From Actinacidiphila alni (GTDB lineage Bacteria; Actinomycetota; Actinomycetes; Streptomycetales; Streptomycetaceae), in assembly GCF_900112845.1 (NCBI RefSeq), contig NZ_FONG01000021.1, forward strand, positions 86,516 through 150,515: a stretch of DNA of 64,000 nucleotides, read 5' to 3'. The notes under the pieces were generated by a model that made no database searches, was not told where the DNA came from, and saw only the letters and a list, made by a program, of their open reading frames with translations. Below, one piece after another: positions 15,914-24,055 of this stretch (position 1 is its first letter; every line of letters starts with the position of its first letter). The position numbers and the translations under genes are program-made.

Positions 15914-16738
15914 ATGGCTTCTACGCTCTATCGCGGTACCAGGTCCGACGCGGAGCGCAGGGCGCGGGACTGGGCGGAGATCCAGGAACGGATGCTGGTC
16001 CCGCTGTACGGATGCGTGTACGACCGGCTGGAGGTCGGTGCGGACACCCGGTTACTGGGCCTCGGCTGCGGCTCGGGGCTCGCGCTCCTGCTCGCGGCCG
16101 GCCGGGGCGCCGCCGTCACCGGCTACGACACCGACGAGCAGCGGCTCGCGCTGGCCCGCGAACGCCTGCTGCCCGCGCCCGCCTGGGGCATGCCGGCCCG
16201 GCACCGCGGCCGGGCCCGGCTGACGGCGGGCGTCCCGCACCGGCTCACCGGCGGCTTCGACGTCGTCACCGCCTTCGACCCGGCGACCCCTGCGGCCGAT
16301 CTGCTGCCGTCGCTGTGCGCCGTGGCGGCCGGCGCGGGTCCCGACACCGCGGTGGTGCTGGCCGGCTGGGGGCCGCCGGAGCGCTGCGCCACCTCCCGAG
16401 TGCTGCGGGTCGCTGCCCGTCTCGGCGAGCCGCGCGGCGCGGCGGCGCCCGAGGCGCGGCTCAGCGGTCGGGACGACCTGGAGGACCTGGCCCGCGCGGC
16501 GGGGCTGCGCCCGGACGGCTCCGGCCGGGTCTCATGCCCCTTCGGCTACCCGGACCCGGCCAGCGCGGTGCGCGGCCTGCTCTCCACCGGGCTGTTCGAC
16601 GCGGCGGTGGAGGCCACCGACCCGCAGCAGGTCGACAAGGAGATCGCCGAGGCGCTGCACCCGTACCGGCGGCCGGACGGCACGGTGCGGATGGAGAACG
16701 TCTTCCGGTACGTGATCGCCCGCGTGCCCGGCGCATAG
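15914..16738 (+). CDS. SAM-dependent methyltransferase-like protein
   Basis: A 274-residue protein with Rossmann methyltransferase motif I (LLGLGCGSGLALLLA) and motif II-like acidic end (VTGYDTDEQ). The C-terminal half contains SCPFGYPDPASAVRGLLSTG and ends RMENVFRYVIARVPGA. The substrate is not evident. ATG 15914 is preceded by GGGGCGG; an in-frame TTG at 15902 is less likely. Codon 47 (16052-16054) is TTA, in motif I, so expression may depend on bldA. It diverges from proS across 233 bp and leads into the DUF402 gene. Confidence 0.78.
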   Translation: MASTLYRGTRSDAERRARDWAEIQERMLVPLYGCVYDRLEVGADTRLLGLGCGSGLALLLAAGRGAAVTGYDTDEQRLALARERLLPAPAWGMPARHRGRARLTAGVPHRLTGGFDVVTAFDPATPAADLLPSLCAVAAGAGPDTAVVLAGWGPPERCATSRVLRVAARLGEPRGAAAPEARLSGRDDLEDLARAAGLRPDGSGRVSCPFGYPDPASAVRGLLSTGLFDAAVEATDPQQVDKEIAEALHPYRRPDGTVRMENVFRYVIARVPGA

Positions 16739-16808
16739 GCCGTATCCGCCGCACACGGCGTACGAAAACCGGTGGTGCGTCGGCCGTTCGGTCCGCGAGG
16801 GTCGGGGC

Positions 16809-17312
16809 ATGCCCGACACTCCCCCGCTGACACCCGGCGCGCCCACGACCGTACGGCTGACCAAGGCCGGCCGTGACAAGCGCGGCTACCCCGCCACCGT
16901 GCTGGCCGACGACGGCGTGCGCGTGACCGTACGCGCCGACTGGGCCGCGCCCGGGGCCCGCGACTTCGGCTTCGTGCGCTTCGAGCCCGGCGACGTCTTC
17001 ACCGAGACCTACTGGCGCGACCGCTGGTACGCGGTCAAGGAGGTACGGGACGCGGGCGGCGCGCTCAAGGGCTGGTACTGCGACATCGCCCGGCCCGCGG
17101 TCGTCACCGCCGACGGCCTGACCGTCGACGATCTCGACCTGGACCTGTGGGTGTCGGCGGACGGCACGGCCGTACTGCGGCTGGACGAGGACGAGTTCGC
17201 GACCGGCGGTCTGCCGGAGCGCGACCCGGCCGCCGCGGCGCGCGCCGCGCGCACGCTGGACGAACTGGAGGCACGGGCGCGCGCCGGCGGACCGGGCGCG
17301 CTGCTGGCCTGA
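16809..17312 (+). CDS. DUF402 domain protein (nucleotide phosphatase-like)
   Basis: A 167-residue protein of the DUF402 family. Typical features are FEPGDVFTETYWRDRWYAV, KGWYCDIARPA and DDLDLDLWVSADG, which supply the aromatic and Asp residues of the FomD/NTPDase-like beta barrel. A Staphylococcus member hydrolyses nucleoside di- and triphosphates; whether this one does is not known. It lies 70 bp after the methyltransferase gene on the same strand and may be co-transcribed. Confidence 0.82.
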   Translation: MPDTPPLTPGAPTTVRLTKAGRDKRGYPATVLADDGVRVTVRADWAAPGARDFGFVRFEPGDVFTETYWRDRWYAVKEVRDAGGALKGWYCDIARPAVVTADGLTVDDLDLDLWVSADGTAVLRLDEDEFATGGLPERDPAAAARAARTLDELEARARAGGPGALLA

Positions 17313-17342
17313 CGTATACGAAGTCGCGGACGGGGCGGGCCG

Positions 17343-17867
17343 TCAGCCGGCGGTCAGGCCGGGCCACTCCTCCGCGGTGAGCGCGTACCGCTCGTGGTCG
17401 CGCCAGGCGTCGTTGATGTAGAGCATGCGCGGCGAGTAGCCCTCCAGGCGGAAGCCGAGGCGCTTGGCCATCGCGACCGAACGGCTGTTGTCCGGCTGGA
17501 CGTTGATCTCCAGCCGGTGCAGCCCGAGGCCGTCCGGATAGCTGGTGAAGCAGCGGTCCACCACCTGCCGCAGCCCCTCGGTCATCCGTCCCGTACCGCT
17601 GTACGGCAGGTAACTGTCGTATCCCAGCGAGGCGTTGCGGAAGCGGGCCCGCACGATGTTGGCGACATTGACCTTGCCGACGATGCCGCTGTCCTCGTCA
17701 TTGACGACGAGGAAGGTCCGCAGTTCGGCGCCCTGCCGGCGCAGCAGTTCGCCGAAGCCGTCCGGCTCCACCGGATTCCACAGCTTGAGGTGTTCGACGG
17801 AGCGCAGCACCGCGGCGCGGTGCGGTTCGGCGTCGGCGGGCCTTGGCTCTCGAATGGATACGCGCAT
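17343..17867 (-). CDS. GNAT-family N-acetyltransferase (RimJ/RimL type)
   Basis: A 174-residue acetyltransferase. The acetyl-CoA-binding region is seen in VVDRCFTSYPDGLGLHRLEI and VQPDNSRSVAMAKRLGFRLE, with the closing RMLYINDAWRDHERYALTAE. These resemble RimJ/RimL enzymes that acetylate ribosomal-protein N-termini or related amines; the substrate is not known. ATG 17867 is chosen; an upstream in-frame GTG at 17900 adds 11 residues of poor quality. It ends 30 bp from the convergent DUF402 gene and starts 50 bp downstream of ffh. Confidence 0.84.
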   Translation of the reverse strand: MRVSIREPRPADAEPHRAAVLRSVEHLKLWNPVEPDGFGELLRRQGAELRTFLVVNDEDSGIVGKVNVANIVRARFRNASLGYDSYLPYSGTGRMTEGLRQVVDRCFTSYPDGLGLHRLEINVQPDNSRSVAMAKRLGFRLEGYSPRMLYINDAWRDHERYALTAEEWPGLTAG

Positions 17868-17916
17868 GCGCCCATCATGGCGCGCCGCCCGGATGCGCAC
17901 GCCGGCCGGGGCCGGG

Positions 17917-19473
17917 TCAGCCCATGAACTTCTTGAACTCGTCGGGCAGTTCGAAGTCCTGTCCGGCGGGCAGGCCGAACGGGCTGTCGCCGCCCTGCCC
18001 CTGGCCCTGCTGCTCGCGCTTGGCCGCGGCGGCGGCCGCCTCCGCCTTGCGCTTCATCGGGTTGCCGGACTGCCGCTTGCCCTTGGCCTGCTTCTGCTGC
18101 TTCTTCTGCCGGCCGGGGCCGCCGCCCATGCCCGGCATCCCCGGCATGCCCGGCATACCGCCGCCCTGGGCCATCCGCGACATCATCTTGCGGGCCTCGA
18201 AGAACCGCTCCACCAGGCCCTTGACCGCGCTGACCTCGACACCGGAACCCTTGGCGATCCGGGCCCGGCGCGAGCCGTTGATGATGTGCGGGTCCTGCCG
18301 CTCGCCCGGCGTCATCGATTTGATGATCGCGGCGGTGCGGTCGACGTCCTTCTCGTCCAGATTGTTGATCTGGTCCTTGATCTGGCCCATGCCCGGCAGC
18401 ATGCCGAGCAGCTTGGAGATGGAGCCCATCTTGCGGACCTGCTCCATCTGTGCGAGGAAGTCGTCCAGCGTGAAGTCCTTGCCGCCCTTGCTGCTCTGCA
18501 GCTTGGCGGCCATCTTCTCGGCCTCGGCCTGGCTGAAGGTCTGTTCGGCCTTCTCGATCAGCGACAGCACGTCGCCCATGCCGAGGATCCGGGACGCCAT
18601 CCGGTCCGGGTGGAAGGCGTCGAAGTCGTCCAGCTTCTCGCCGTTGGACGCGAACATGATCTGCTTGCCGGTGACGTGCGCGATGGACAGCGCCGCGCCG
18701 CCGCGGGCGTCGCCGTCCAGCTTGGAGAGCACCACACCGTCGAAGCCGACGCCGTCGCGGAACGCCTCTGCGGTGTTCACCGCGTCCTGGCCGATCATCG
18801 CGTCGACGACGAAGAGGATCTCGTCGGGGCGGACCGCGTCGCGGATGTCGGCGGCCTGCCGCATCAGCTCCTCGTCCACACCGAGGCGGCCCGCGGTGTC
18901 CACGATCACGATGTCGTGCTGCCGGGCCTTGGCGAATTCGATGGAGTCCTGCGCGACCTTGACCGGGTCGCCCACCCCGTTGCCCGGCTCGGGCGCGAAG
19001 ACGGCGACGCCCGCCCGCTCGGCGACGACGCTGAGCTGGTTGACCGCGTTGGGGCGCTGGAGGTCGCAGGCGACCAGCAGCGGGGTGTGGCCCTGGCCCT
19101 GGAGCCACTTGCCGAGCTTTCCGGCGAGCGTGGTCTTGCCGGCGCCCTGGAGGCCCGCGAGCATGATCACGGTCGGCGGCTGCTTGGCGAACCGCAGCCG
19201 GCGGGTCTCGCCGCCGAGGATGCCGACCAGCTCGTCGTTGACGATCTTGATAATTTGTTGCGCTGGATTGAGCGCCTTCGAAACCTCGGCGCCGAGCGCG
19301 CGCTGCTTGACGTTGGCGATGAAGGCGCGCACCGCGGGCAGCGCGACGTCCGCTTCGAGCAGGGCGATCCGGATCTCACGCGCGGTGGCGTCGATGTCCG
19401 CCTCGGAAAGACGGCCTTTGCCCCGGAGGTTTTTGAAGGTTGCTGCAAGGCGGTCTGAGAGCGTATCGAACAC
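17917..19473 (-). CDS. ffh: Signal recognition particle protein Ffh (SRP54)
   Basis: A 518-residue SRP GTPase. The N domain is followed by G motifs GLQGAGKTTLAGKLG (G1), VDTAGR (G3) and LSKLDGDARGG (G4 region), then the M domain that binds 4.5S RNA and signal sequences. The tail from about residue 430 is Met/Gly/Pro-rich (GMPGMPGMPGMGGG) and Lys/Gln-rich, and is longer than in E. coli Ffh (453 residues). It binds emerging signal peptides and docks with FtsY, encoded at 26.7-27.9 kb. It lies 127 bp downstream of glnD, with a hairpin between them. Confidence 0.96.
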   Translation of the reverse strand: MFDTLSDRLAATFKNLRGKGRLSEADIDATAREIRIALLEADVALPAVRAFIANVKQRALGAEVSKALNPAQQIIKIVNDELVGILGGETRRLRFAKQPPTVIMLAGLQGAGKTTLAGKLGKWLQGQGHTPLLVACDLQRPNAVNQLSVVAERAGVAVFAPEPGNGVGDPVKVAQDSIEFAKARQHDIVIVDTAGRLGVDEELMRQAADIRDAVRPDEILFVVDAMIGQDAVNTAEAFRDGVGFDGVVLSKLDGDARGGAALSIAHVTGKQIMFASNGEKLDDFDAFHPDRMASRILGMGDVLSLIEKAEQTFSQAEAEKMAAKLQSSKGGKDFTLDDFLAQMEQVRKMGSISKLLGMLPGMGQIKDQINNLDEKDVDRTAAIIKSMTPGERQDPHIINGSRRARIAKGSGVEVSAVKGLVERFFEARKMMSRMAQGGGMPGMPGMPGMGGGPGRQKKQQKQAKGKRQSGNPMKRKAEAAAAAAKREQQGQGQGGDSPFGLPAGQDFELPDEFKKFMG

Positions 19474-19569
19474 GGTGGCTGCAGATCCTCAGGTCGAGGG
19501 CGGACACAATCTCCCCCAGGGTATCCGGCCGGGACGGGTAACCGCCCTCGTCGGGCGGATCGGCCGGGC

Positions 19570-19596
19570 GGGACCCGGTGCCGCGCGCCGGGTCCC
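19570..19596 (-). terminator. Hairpin downstream of glnD
   Basis: A perfect 9-bp stem (GGGACCCGG and CCGGGTCCC) with a 9-nt loop, four bases past the glnD stop. It likely ends the amtB-glnK-glnD transcript before ffh. There is no clear T-run, as is common for streptomycete terminators. Confidence 0.55.
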
Positions 19597-19600
19597 TGGC

Positions 19601-22033
19601 TCAGCGCAGGGCCTTCTCCACCTGCCGGGCCACCTCGGCCGCGCGGGCCGACGGCAGCGGACTGCCGTCCTTGCCGACGACGTAGAAGGCGTCGACCGCG
19701 TTGGCGCCGAGGGTGGAGATCCGGGCGGAGCGGATGGTGACGGCGGTGCCGGCCAGGGCCAGGCCGATGCGGTGCAGCAGCCCGGGGGCGTCGTGCGCGC
19801 GGACCTCCAGGACGGTCGCGGTCTGCGAGGTGCCGCCGGGGGCGACGGTGACCCGGGGCGGCGGCGGGGTGATGCCGCGCCGCCGCGGGTAGGCGGCCTC
19901 CCGCTCGGCGAGCCTGGCCTCGATGTCGAGGCCGCCGTCGAAGGCGCGGGCCAGATCGGCGCGCAGCCGCGCGGCCTCCGGCAGGGCGCCGTATTCGGCG
20001 GACACCCGCCAGGTGAGCAGGCCGATCGGACCCTCGCCGATCGGATCGAAGGAGCGCAGGTCGGCGGCGCGGACGGTGAGCCGGTGCAGCGCCAGGACAC
20101 CGGCGGCCAGCGCGACGAGGCCGGGCCGGTCGGGGACGGCGAGGATCAGTTCCACGCCGAGCGCCTCCTCCTGCGCGTCGCCCTCGGGTTCCGGCTCTGC
20201 CTGGGCGTGCAGGGCCAGGACGGGGCCGCCGGTGCGGGCGGCCTCGATGGCCAGGCGCTCCTCCTCGGCGGTGGGGTCGCGGTCGGCGGCCCGCGGCAGG
20301 GCGCCGCTGTCGAGGGCGCCCGCGACCCGGTCGACGAGGTCGGCGAGCAGCGAGGCCCGCCAGGTGCTCCAGGCGGCCGGCCCGGTGGCGAGCGCGTCGG
20401 CCTCGGTGAGCGCGGCGAGCAGTTCCAGCGTGGAGGTGTCCCGTACGGTCTCGGCGACCGACCGTACGGTCTCGGGGTCGTCCAGGTCGCGGCGGGTGGC
20501 GGTGTCGATGAGCAGCAGGTGGTGGCGGACCAGCAGGGCGAGGGTGGTGGCGTCGGCGGGGTTGAAGCCGATCCGGGTGGCGACGTCGCGGGCGATGACC
20601 TCACCGGCCTCGCTGTGGTCGCCCGGCCAGCCCTTGCCGATGTCGTGCAGCAGCGCGGCGGTCAGCAGCAGGTCGGGGCGGCCGACCCGGCGGGTCAGCT
20701 CCGAGGCGCGCACGGCGGTCTCCACCAGGTGCCGGTCGACGGTGAAGCGGTGCACGGCGTTGCGCTGCGGGCGGCAGCGCACCCGGTCCCAGTCCGGCAG
20801 CAGCCGGGTGATCAGCCCCTCGGCCTCCAGCGCCTCCCAGACCTGGACGGTGGCCTCGCCCGCGCCGAGCAGTGTGACCAGCTGCTCGCGGGCCTCGGCG
20901 GGCCACGGCACGGGCAGCTGGGGCGCGGCGGCGGCCAGCCGGCGCACCGCGTGCAGCGACAGCGGGAGGCCGGCCTGCGCGGCAGCGGCGGCGGCGCGCA
21001 GCGGCAGCAGGGGGTCGCGGTCGGGTTTGGCGGCGAGCGCGAGGACGGCCTCGCCCTCCTGCTCCACGACGCCGTCGGCGAGCGGTACGCGCTCGGGGGC
21101 GTGGCCTGCGGGGGACGTACGGCCGAGGCCGAGCAGTCCGCGGCGGCGCGGGCGCTGCTGCCGGGAGCGCAGCACCCGGCCGACCTCGCGCCAGGTGACG
21201 TCGGAGGCGTAGGCGATCCGGCGGGCGGCCTCGTAGACCTGGCGGAGCAGGGCGTCGGCGTCGAGCAGGCCGAGGGCGTCGGCGACCTGGTCCTGTTCCT
21301 GGAGGGCGAGGCGGTCGGTGGCGCGGCCGGTGGCCAGGTGCAGGGCGTCGCGGGTGTCGAGCAGGGTGGTGCGGGCGGCGTCGAGCCCTTCGCGGGGCGC
21401 GTCGGCCAGCCAGGAGGCGGCGACGGCGCGCAGGGCGGTGGCGTCGCGCAGGCCGCCGCGGGCCTCCTTGAGGTCGGGTTCGAGCAGGTACGACAGTTCG
21501 CCCTGGCGCTCGGCGCGTTCCTGGCACATCTCGTGCAGGGCGGGCAGCCGTTTGGGCGCCTGATTGCGCCAGTCGGCCAGGACGCTGCCGCGCAGCGCGG
21601 AGGTGAGCGCGGGGTCGCCCGCCAGGTGCCGGGCGTCGAGCAGGCCGAGCTGCACCTTGAGGTCCTCGGCGGCGGCCTTCAGCGCCTCGGCGGGGGTGCG
21701 CACCGAGTGGTCCAGGGCCAGGCCCAGGTCCCAGACCGGGTACCAGAGGCGGTCGGCGAGCGCGGCGACGGACTTCTCGTTGTCGTGCAGCAGCACCAGG
21801 TCGAGGTCGCTGCGCGGCGACAGCTCGCCGCGGCCGTAGCCGCCGACGGCCAGCAGGGCGAAGCCGCCGGTGCCGGTGGCCTCGGCGGCGCTGGTGGCCA
21901 GGGCGGCGAGCCACTGGTCGGTGAGGGCGGCCAGGGCCGCGCGGCGCGGCGGCCCGGACTGCGCCTCCTGGGTGAGGAGGCGCAGCCGGGCCGCCGCGTA
22001 ACTGCTGTCCTGCGCTTCGACGCTGTCGGTCAC
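19601..22033 (-). CDS. glnD: PII uridylyl/adenylyltransferase GlnD
   Basis: An 810-residue sensor of glutamine. The nucleotidyltransferase domain has GGYGRGELSPRSDLDLVLLH with the paired Asp metal ligands; a central HD domain contains LLHDIGKGWPGDHSEAGEV; two C-terminal ACT domains follow (GVELILAVPDRPGLVALAAG and VLEVRAHDAPGLLHRIGLAL). In streptomycetes GlnD adenylylates rather than uridylylates PII at Tyr51. GTG 22033 gives VTDSVEAQD; sequence upstream of it has no coding character. Third gene of amtB-glnK-glnD, 98 bp after glnK. Confidence 0.94.
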   Translation of the reverse strand: MTDSVEAQDSSYAAARLRLLTQEAQSGPPRRAALAALTDQWLAALATSAAEATGTGGFALLAVGGYGRGELSPRSDLDLVLLHDNEKSVAALADRLWYPVWDLGLALDHSVRTPAEALKAAAEDLKVQLGLLDARHLAGDPALTSALRGSVLADWRNQAPKRLPALHEMCQERAERQGELSYLLEPDLKEARGGLRDATALRAVAASWLADAPREGLDAARTTLLDTRDALHLATGRATDRLALQEQDQVADALGLLDADALLRQVYEAARRIAYASDVTWREVGRVLRSRQQRPRRRGLLGLGRTSPAGHAPERVPLADGVVEQEGEAVLALAAKPDRDPLLPLRAAAAAAQAGLPLSLHAVRRLAAAAPQLPVPWPAEAREQLVTLLGAGEATVQVWEALEAEGLITRLLPDWDRVRCRPQRNAVHRFTVDRHLVETAVRASELTRRVGRPDLLLTAALLHDIGKGWPGDHSEAGEVIARDVATRIGFNPADATTLALLVRHHLLLIDTATRRDLDDPETVRSVAETVRDTSTLELLAALTEADALATGPAAWSTWRASLLADLVDRVAGALDSGALPRAADRDPTAEEERLAIEAARTGGPVLALHAQAEPEPEGDAQEEALGVELILAVPDRPGLVALAAGVLALHRLTVRAADLRSFDPIGEGPIGLLTWRVSAEYGALPEAARLRADLARAFDGGLDIEARLAEREAAYPRRRGITPPPPRVTVAPGGTSQTATVLEVRAHDAPGLLHRIGLALAGTAVTIRSARISTLGANAVDAFYVVGKDGSPLPSARAAEVARQVEKALR

Positions 22034-22131
22034 TCGTACTCCACGCTGGGGGCCGCGCGGGGCGGCCGGTGGTCCGGTTCTCCTGTGCCCCGGATCAGGG
22101 CAGGCCCTGGGGTCAGGGCCAAGAGCAGGGC

Positions 22132-22470
22132 CTAGAGCGCGTCGGGCCCGCGCTCGCCGGTGCGGACCCGGACGGCCGTGTCGACCGGGAGGCTCCACAC
22201 CTTGCCGTCACCGATCTTGCCCGTTCTGGCCGCCTTGACGACGACTTCGATGAGCTGATCGGCGTCCGCGTCGTCCACCAGGATCTCGATGCGGATCTTC
22301 GGCACCAGGTCGACGGTGTACTCCGCGCCCCGGTAGACCTCGGTGTGGCCGCGCTGTCTGCCGTACCCGCTGGCCTCGGTGACGGTGAGGCCGTGCACTC
22401 CGAACGCCTGGAGCGCTTCCTTGATCTCGTCGAGCCGGTGCGGCTTCACGACGGCGGTGATGAGCTTCAC
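22132..22470 (-). CDS. glnK: PII nitrogen regulatory protein GlnK/GlnB
   Basis: A 112-residue PII protein. It starts MKLITAVVKPHRLDEIKEAL; the T-loop is GRQRGHTEVYRGAEYTVDL with the modifiable Tyr in EVYRGAEY; the C-terminal signature is IGDGKVWSLPVDTAVRVRTG. It binds ATP/ADP and 2-oxoglutarate and is modified by GlnD; in E. coli it blocks AmtB, while in streptomycetes its main target is less clear. The ATG overlaps the amtB stop as ATGA, giving coupled translation. Confidence 0.96.
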   Translation of the reverse strand: MKLITAVVKPHRLDEIKEALQAFGVHGLTVTEASGYGRQRGHTEVYRGAEYTVDLVPKIRIEILVDDADADQLIEVVVKAARTGKIGDGKVWSLPVDTAVRVRTGERGPDAL

Positions 22471-23804
22471 GCGTCCACCTTCTTGCTGGCGGCGGCATCA
22501 CTGGACGAGCCGGCCGGGACGGAGGCGGCGGAGCGGCTGCCGACGCCGGCGAAGTCGTACGCGGTCTCGGCGTGCAGCACCTGGTCGACGCCGGTGACCT
22601 CCTCGTCGTCGGTGACCCGGAAGCCCATGGTCACGTCGATGAGCTTGGCGAGGATCGCCGCGCACACCAGGGAGTAGCCGAGGACCGAGCCGACCCCGAT
22701 GAACTGCAGGCCCAGCTGGTGCCAGCCGCCGCCGTAGAAGACGCCCTTGGCGGTCTGGCCGACGCCGCCGGTGGCGAAGAAGCCGATCAGCAGGGAGCCG
22801 ACGATGCCGCCGACCATGTGGACGCCGACCACGTCGAGCGAGTCGTCGTAGTTGAAGCGGTACTTCAGGCCGACGGCCGCGGCGCAGGCGACACCGGCGA
22901 TCACACCGACGGCGATGGCACCGAGCGGGGAGACCGAGCCGCAGGACGGGGTGATGGCGACCAGGCCGGCGACCGCGCCGGAGGCCGCGCCCAGGGTGGT
23001 GAAGGAGCCGTGCCGGAGCCGCTCGTACAGGAGCCAGCCGAGCATCGCGGCGGCGGTGGCGATCTGGGTGTTGATGAAGGCCACGGCGGCGACGCCGTCG
23101 GAGCCGAGCCAGGAGCCCGCGTTGAAGCCGAACCAGCCGAACCACAGCAGACCGCACCCGAGCATGACCAGCGGCAGGTTGTGCGGGCGCATCGGGTCCT
23201 TCTTGAACCCGTTGCGCTTGCCGATGACGAGGATGACGCCGAGGGCCGCCGCACCCGCGTTGATGTGCACCGCCGTACCGCCGGCGAAGTCGATGACGCC
23301 CTTCTTGAACAGCCAGCCGTCCGACGCCCACACCCAGTGCGCGACCGGGAAGTAGACGACCGTGGCCCACAGCGCGATGAACAGCGACCACGCGGTGAAT
23401 TTGACCCGGTCGGCGAGGGCGCCGCTGATCAGGGCCGGGGTGATGACCGCGAACATGAGCTGGAAGACGGCGAAGACATAGACCGGGATTCCGTATCCCG
23501 GCCACAGTTCCGCGATGCCGATGTCCCGCATGCCGAGCCAGTCGGTGCCGCCGAGGAAGCCGTTGCCGCTGTCGAAGGCGAAACTGAATCCGTAGAGCGT
23601 CCACAGAATGGTGATGATGCCCAGGCTGATAAAACTCATCATCAGCATGTTCAGGGCGCTCTTGACCCGCACCATGCCGCCGTAGAAGAAGGCGAGACCC
23701 GGGGTCATCACCATCACGAGAGCGGCGCTGATCAATATGAACGCCGTACTTCCGGTATCGAGCTTGGGCGCATCCGCGGCAAGCGTGATGATGGCTGGTG
23801 CCAT
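22467..23804 (-). CDS. amtB: Ammonium transporter AmtB
   Basis: A 445-residue polytopic membrane protein with ~11 transmembrane segments. Family landmarks: FFYGGMVRVKSALNMLMMSF, the ammonium-transporter signature region DFAGGTAVHINAGAAAL with the first pore His, and VVGVHMVGGIVGSL with the second pore His. The hydrophilic C-terminal tail contains VTGVDQVLHAETAYDF, the part that contacts GlnK in other bacteria. ATG 23804 has GAGGAG upstream. A probable GlnR box lies about 140 bp upstream, fitting induction under nitrogen limitation. Confidence 0.96.
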   Translation of the reverse strand: MAPAIITLAADAPKLDTGSTAFILISAALVMVMTPGLAFFYGGMVRVKSALNMLMMSFISLGIITILWTLYGFSFAFDSGNGFLGGTDWLGMRDIGIAELWPGYGIPVYVFAVFQLMFAVITPALISGALADRVKFTAWSLFIALWATVVYFPVAHWVWASDGWLFKKGVIDFAGGTAVHINAGAAALGVILVIGKRNGFKKDPMRPHNLPLVMLGCGLLWFGWFGFNAGSWLGSDGVAAVAFINTQIATAAAMLGWLLYERLRHGSFTTLGAASGAVAGLVAITPSCGSVSPLGAIAVGVIAGVACAAAVGLKYRFNYDDSLDVVGVHMVGGIVGSLLIGFFATGGVGQTAKGVFYGGGWHQLGLQFIGVGSVLGYSLVCAAILAKLIDVTMGFRVTDDEEVTGVDQVLHAETAYDFAGVGSRSAASVPAGSSSDAAASKKVDA

Positions 23805-24055
23805 CGGCGTCTCCTCGTCATCCGAACGGCCCGTGCGGGCGGTGCAAGGGTTGGGCCGGTTTTCGCCATGAGATTCGCTCAGGCGGGTTTCGGTCGATGC
23901 CGCACGGTGTTTCGGGGCCGTGACGAAGAAGTCGCACGTGTTACGCGAAGGTGAACCACCCGCGCGTGCGCGTAAGGATGTATACGGGTGTGACGGGCTG
24001 CGATTAGGCGGACTCGGGCGGGCGGAGTCGGTCGGAGCCGGTCGAGCCGAATCGG
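23805..24055 (-). promoter_or_regulatory. amtB control region with a 3' nsdA remnant repeat
   Basis: A 251-bp gap between nsdA and amtB, both leftward. It carries the GlnR-like box at 23940-23955, described separately, and near nsdA a 13-bp direct repeat: TAGGCGGACTCGG at 24005-24017 recurs at 24057-24069, where it spans the nsdA stop. An amtB leader of ~100 bases with GAGGAG before the start is expected. Confidence 0.5.
23940..23955 (-). promoter_or_regulatory. Probable GlnR binding box for amtB
   Basis: On the minus strand TTCAC-CTTCGC-GTAAC fits the streptomycete GlnR half-box pattern gTnAC-n6-GaAAC, with two deviations. A second box would start at GACTT six bases on and is weak. GlnR activates amtB-glnK-glnD under nitrogen limitation in S. 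coelicolor, so position and orientation make sense. This is a match by eye. Confidence 0.55.

Noticed and set aside
17843..22135. Very long rightward open frame opposite ffh and glnD
   Set aside because: It spans two well-supported leftward genes and the gap between them; codon bias belongs to the leftward frames.
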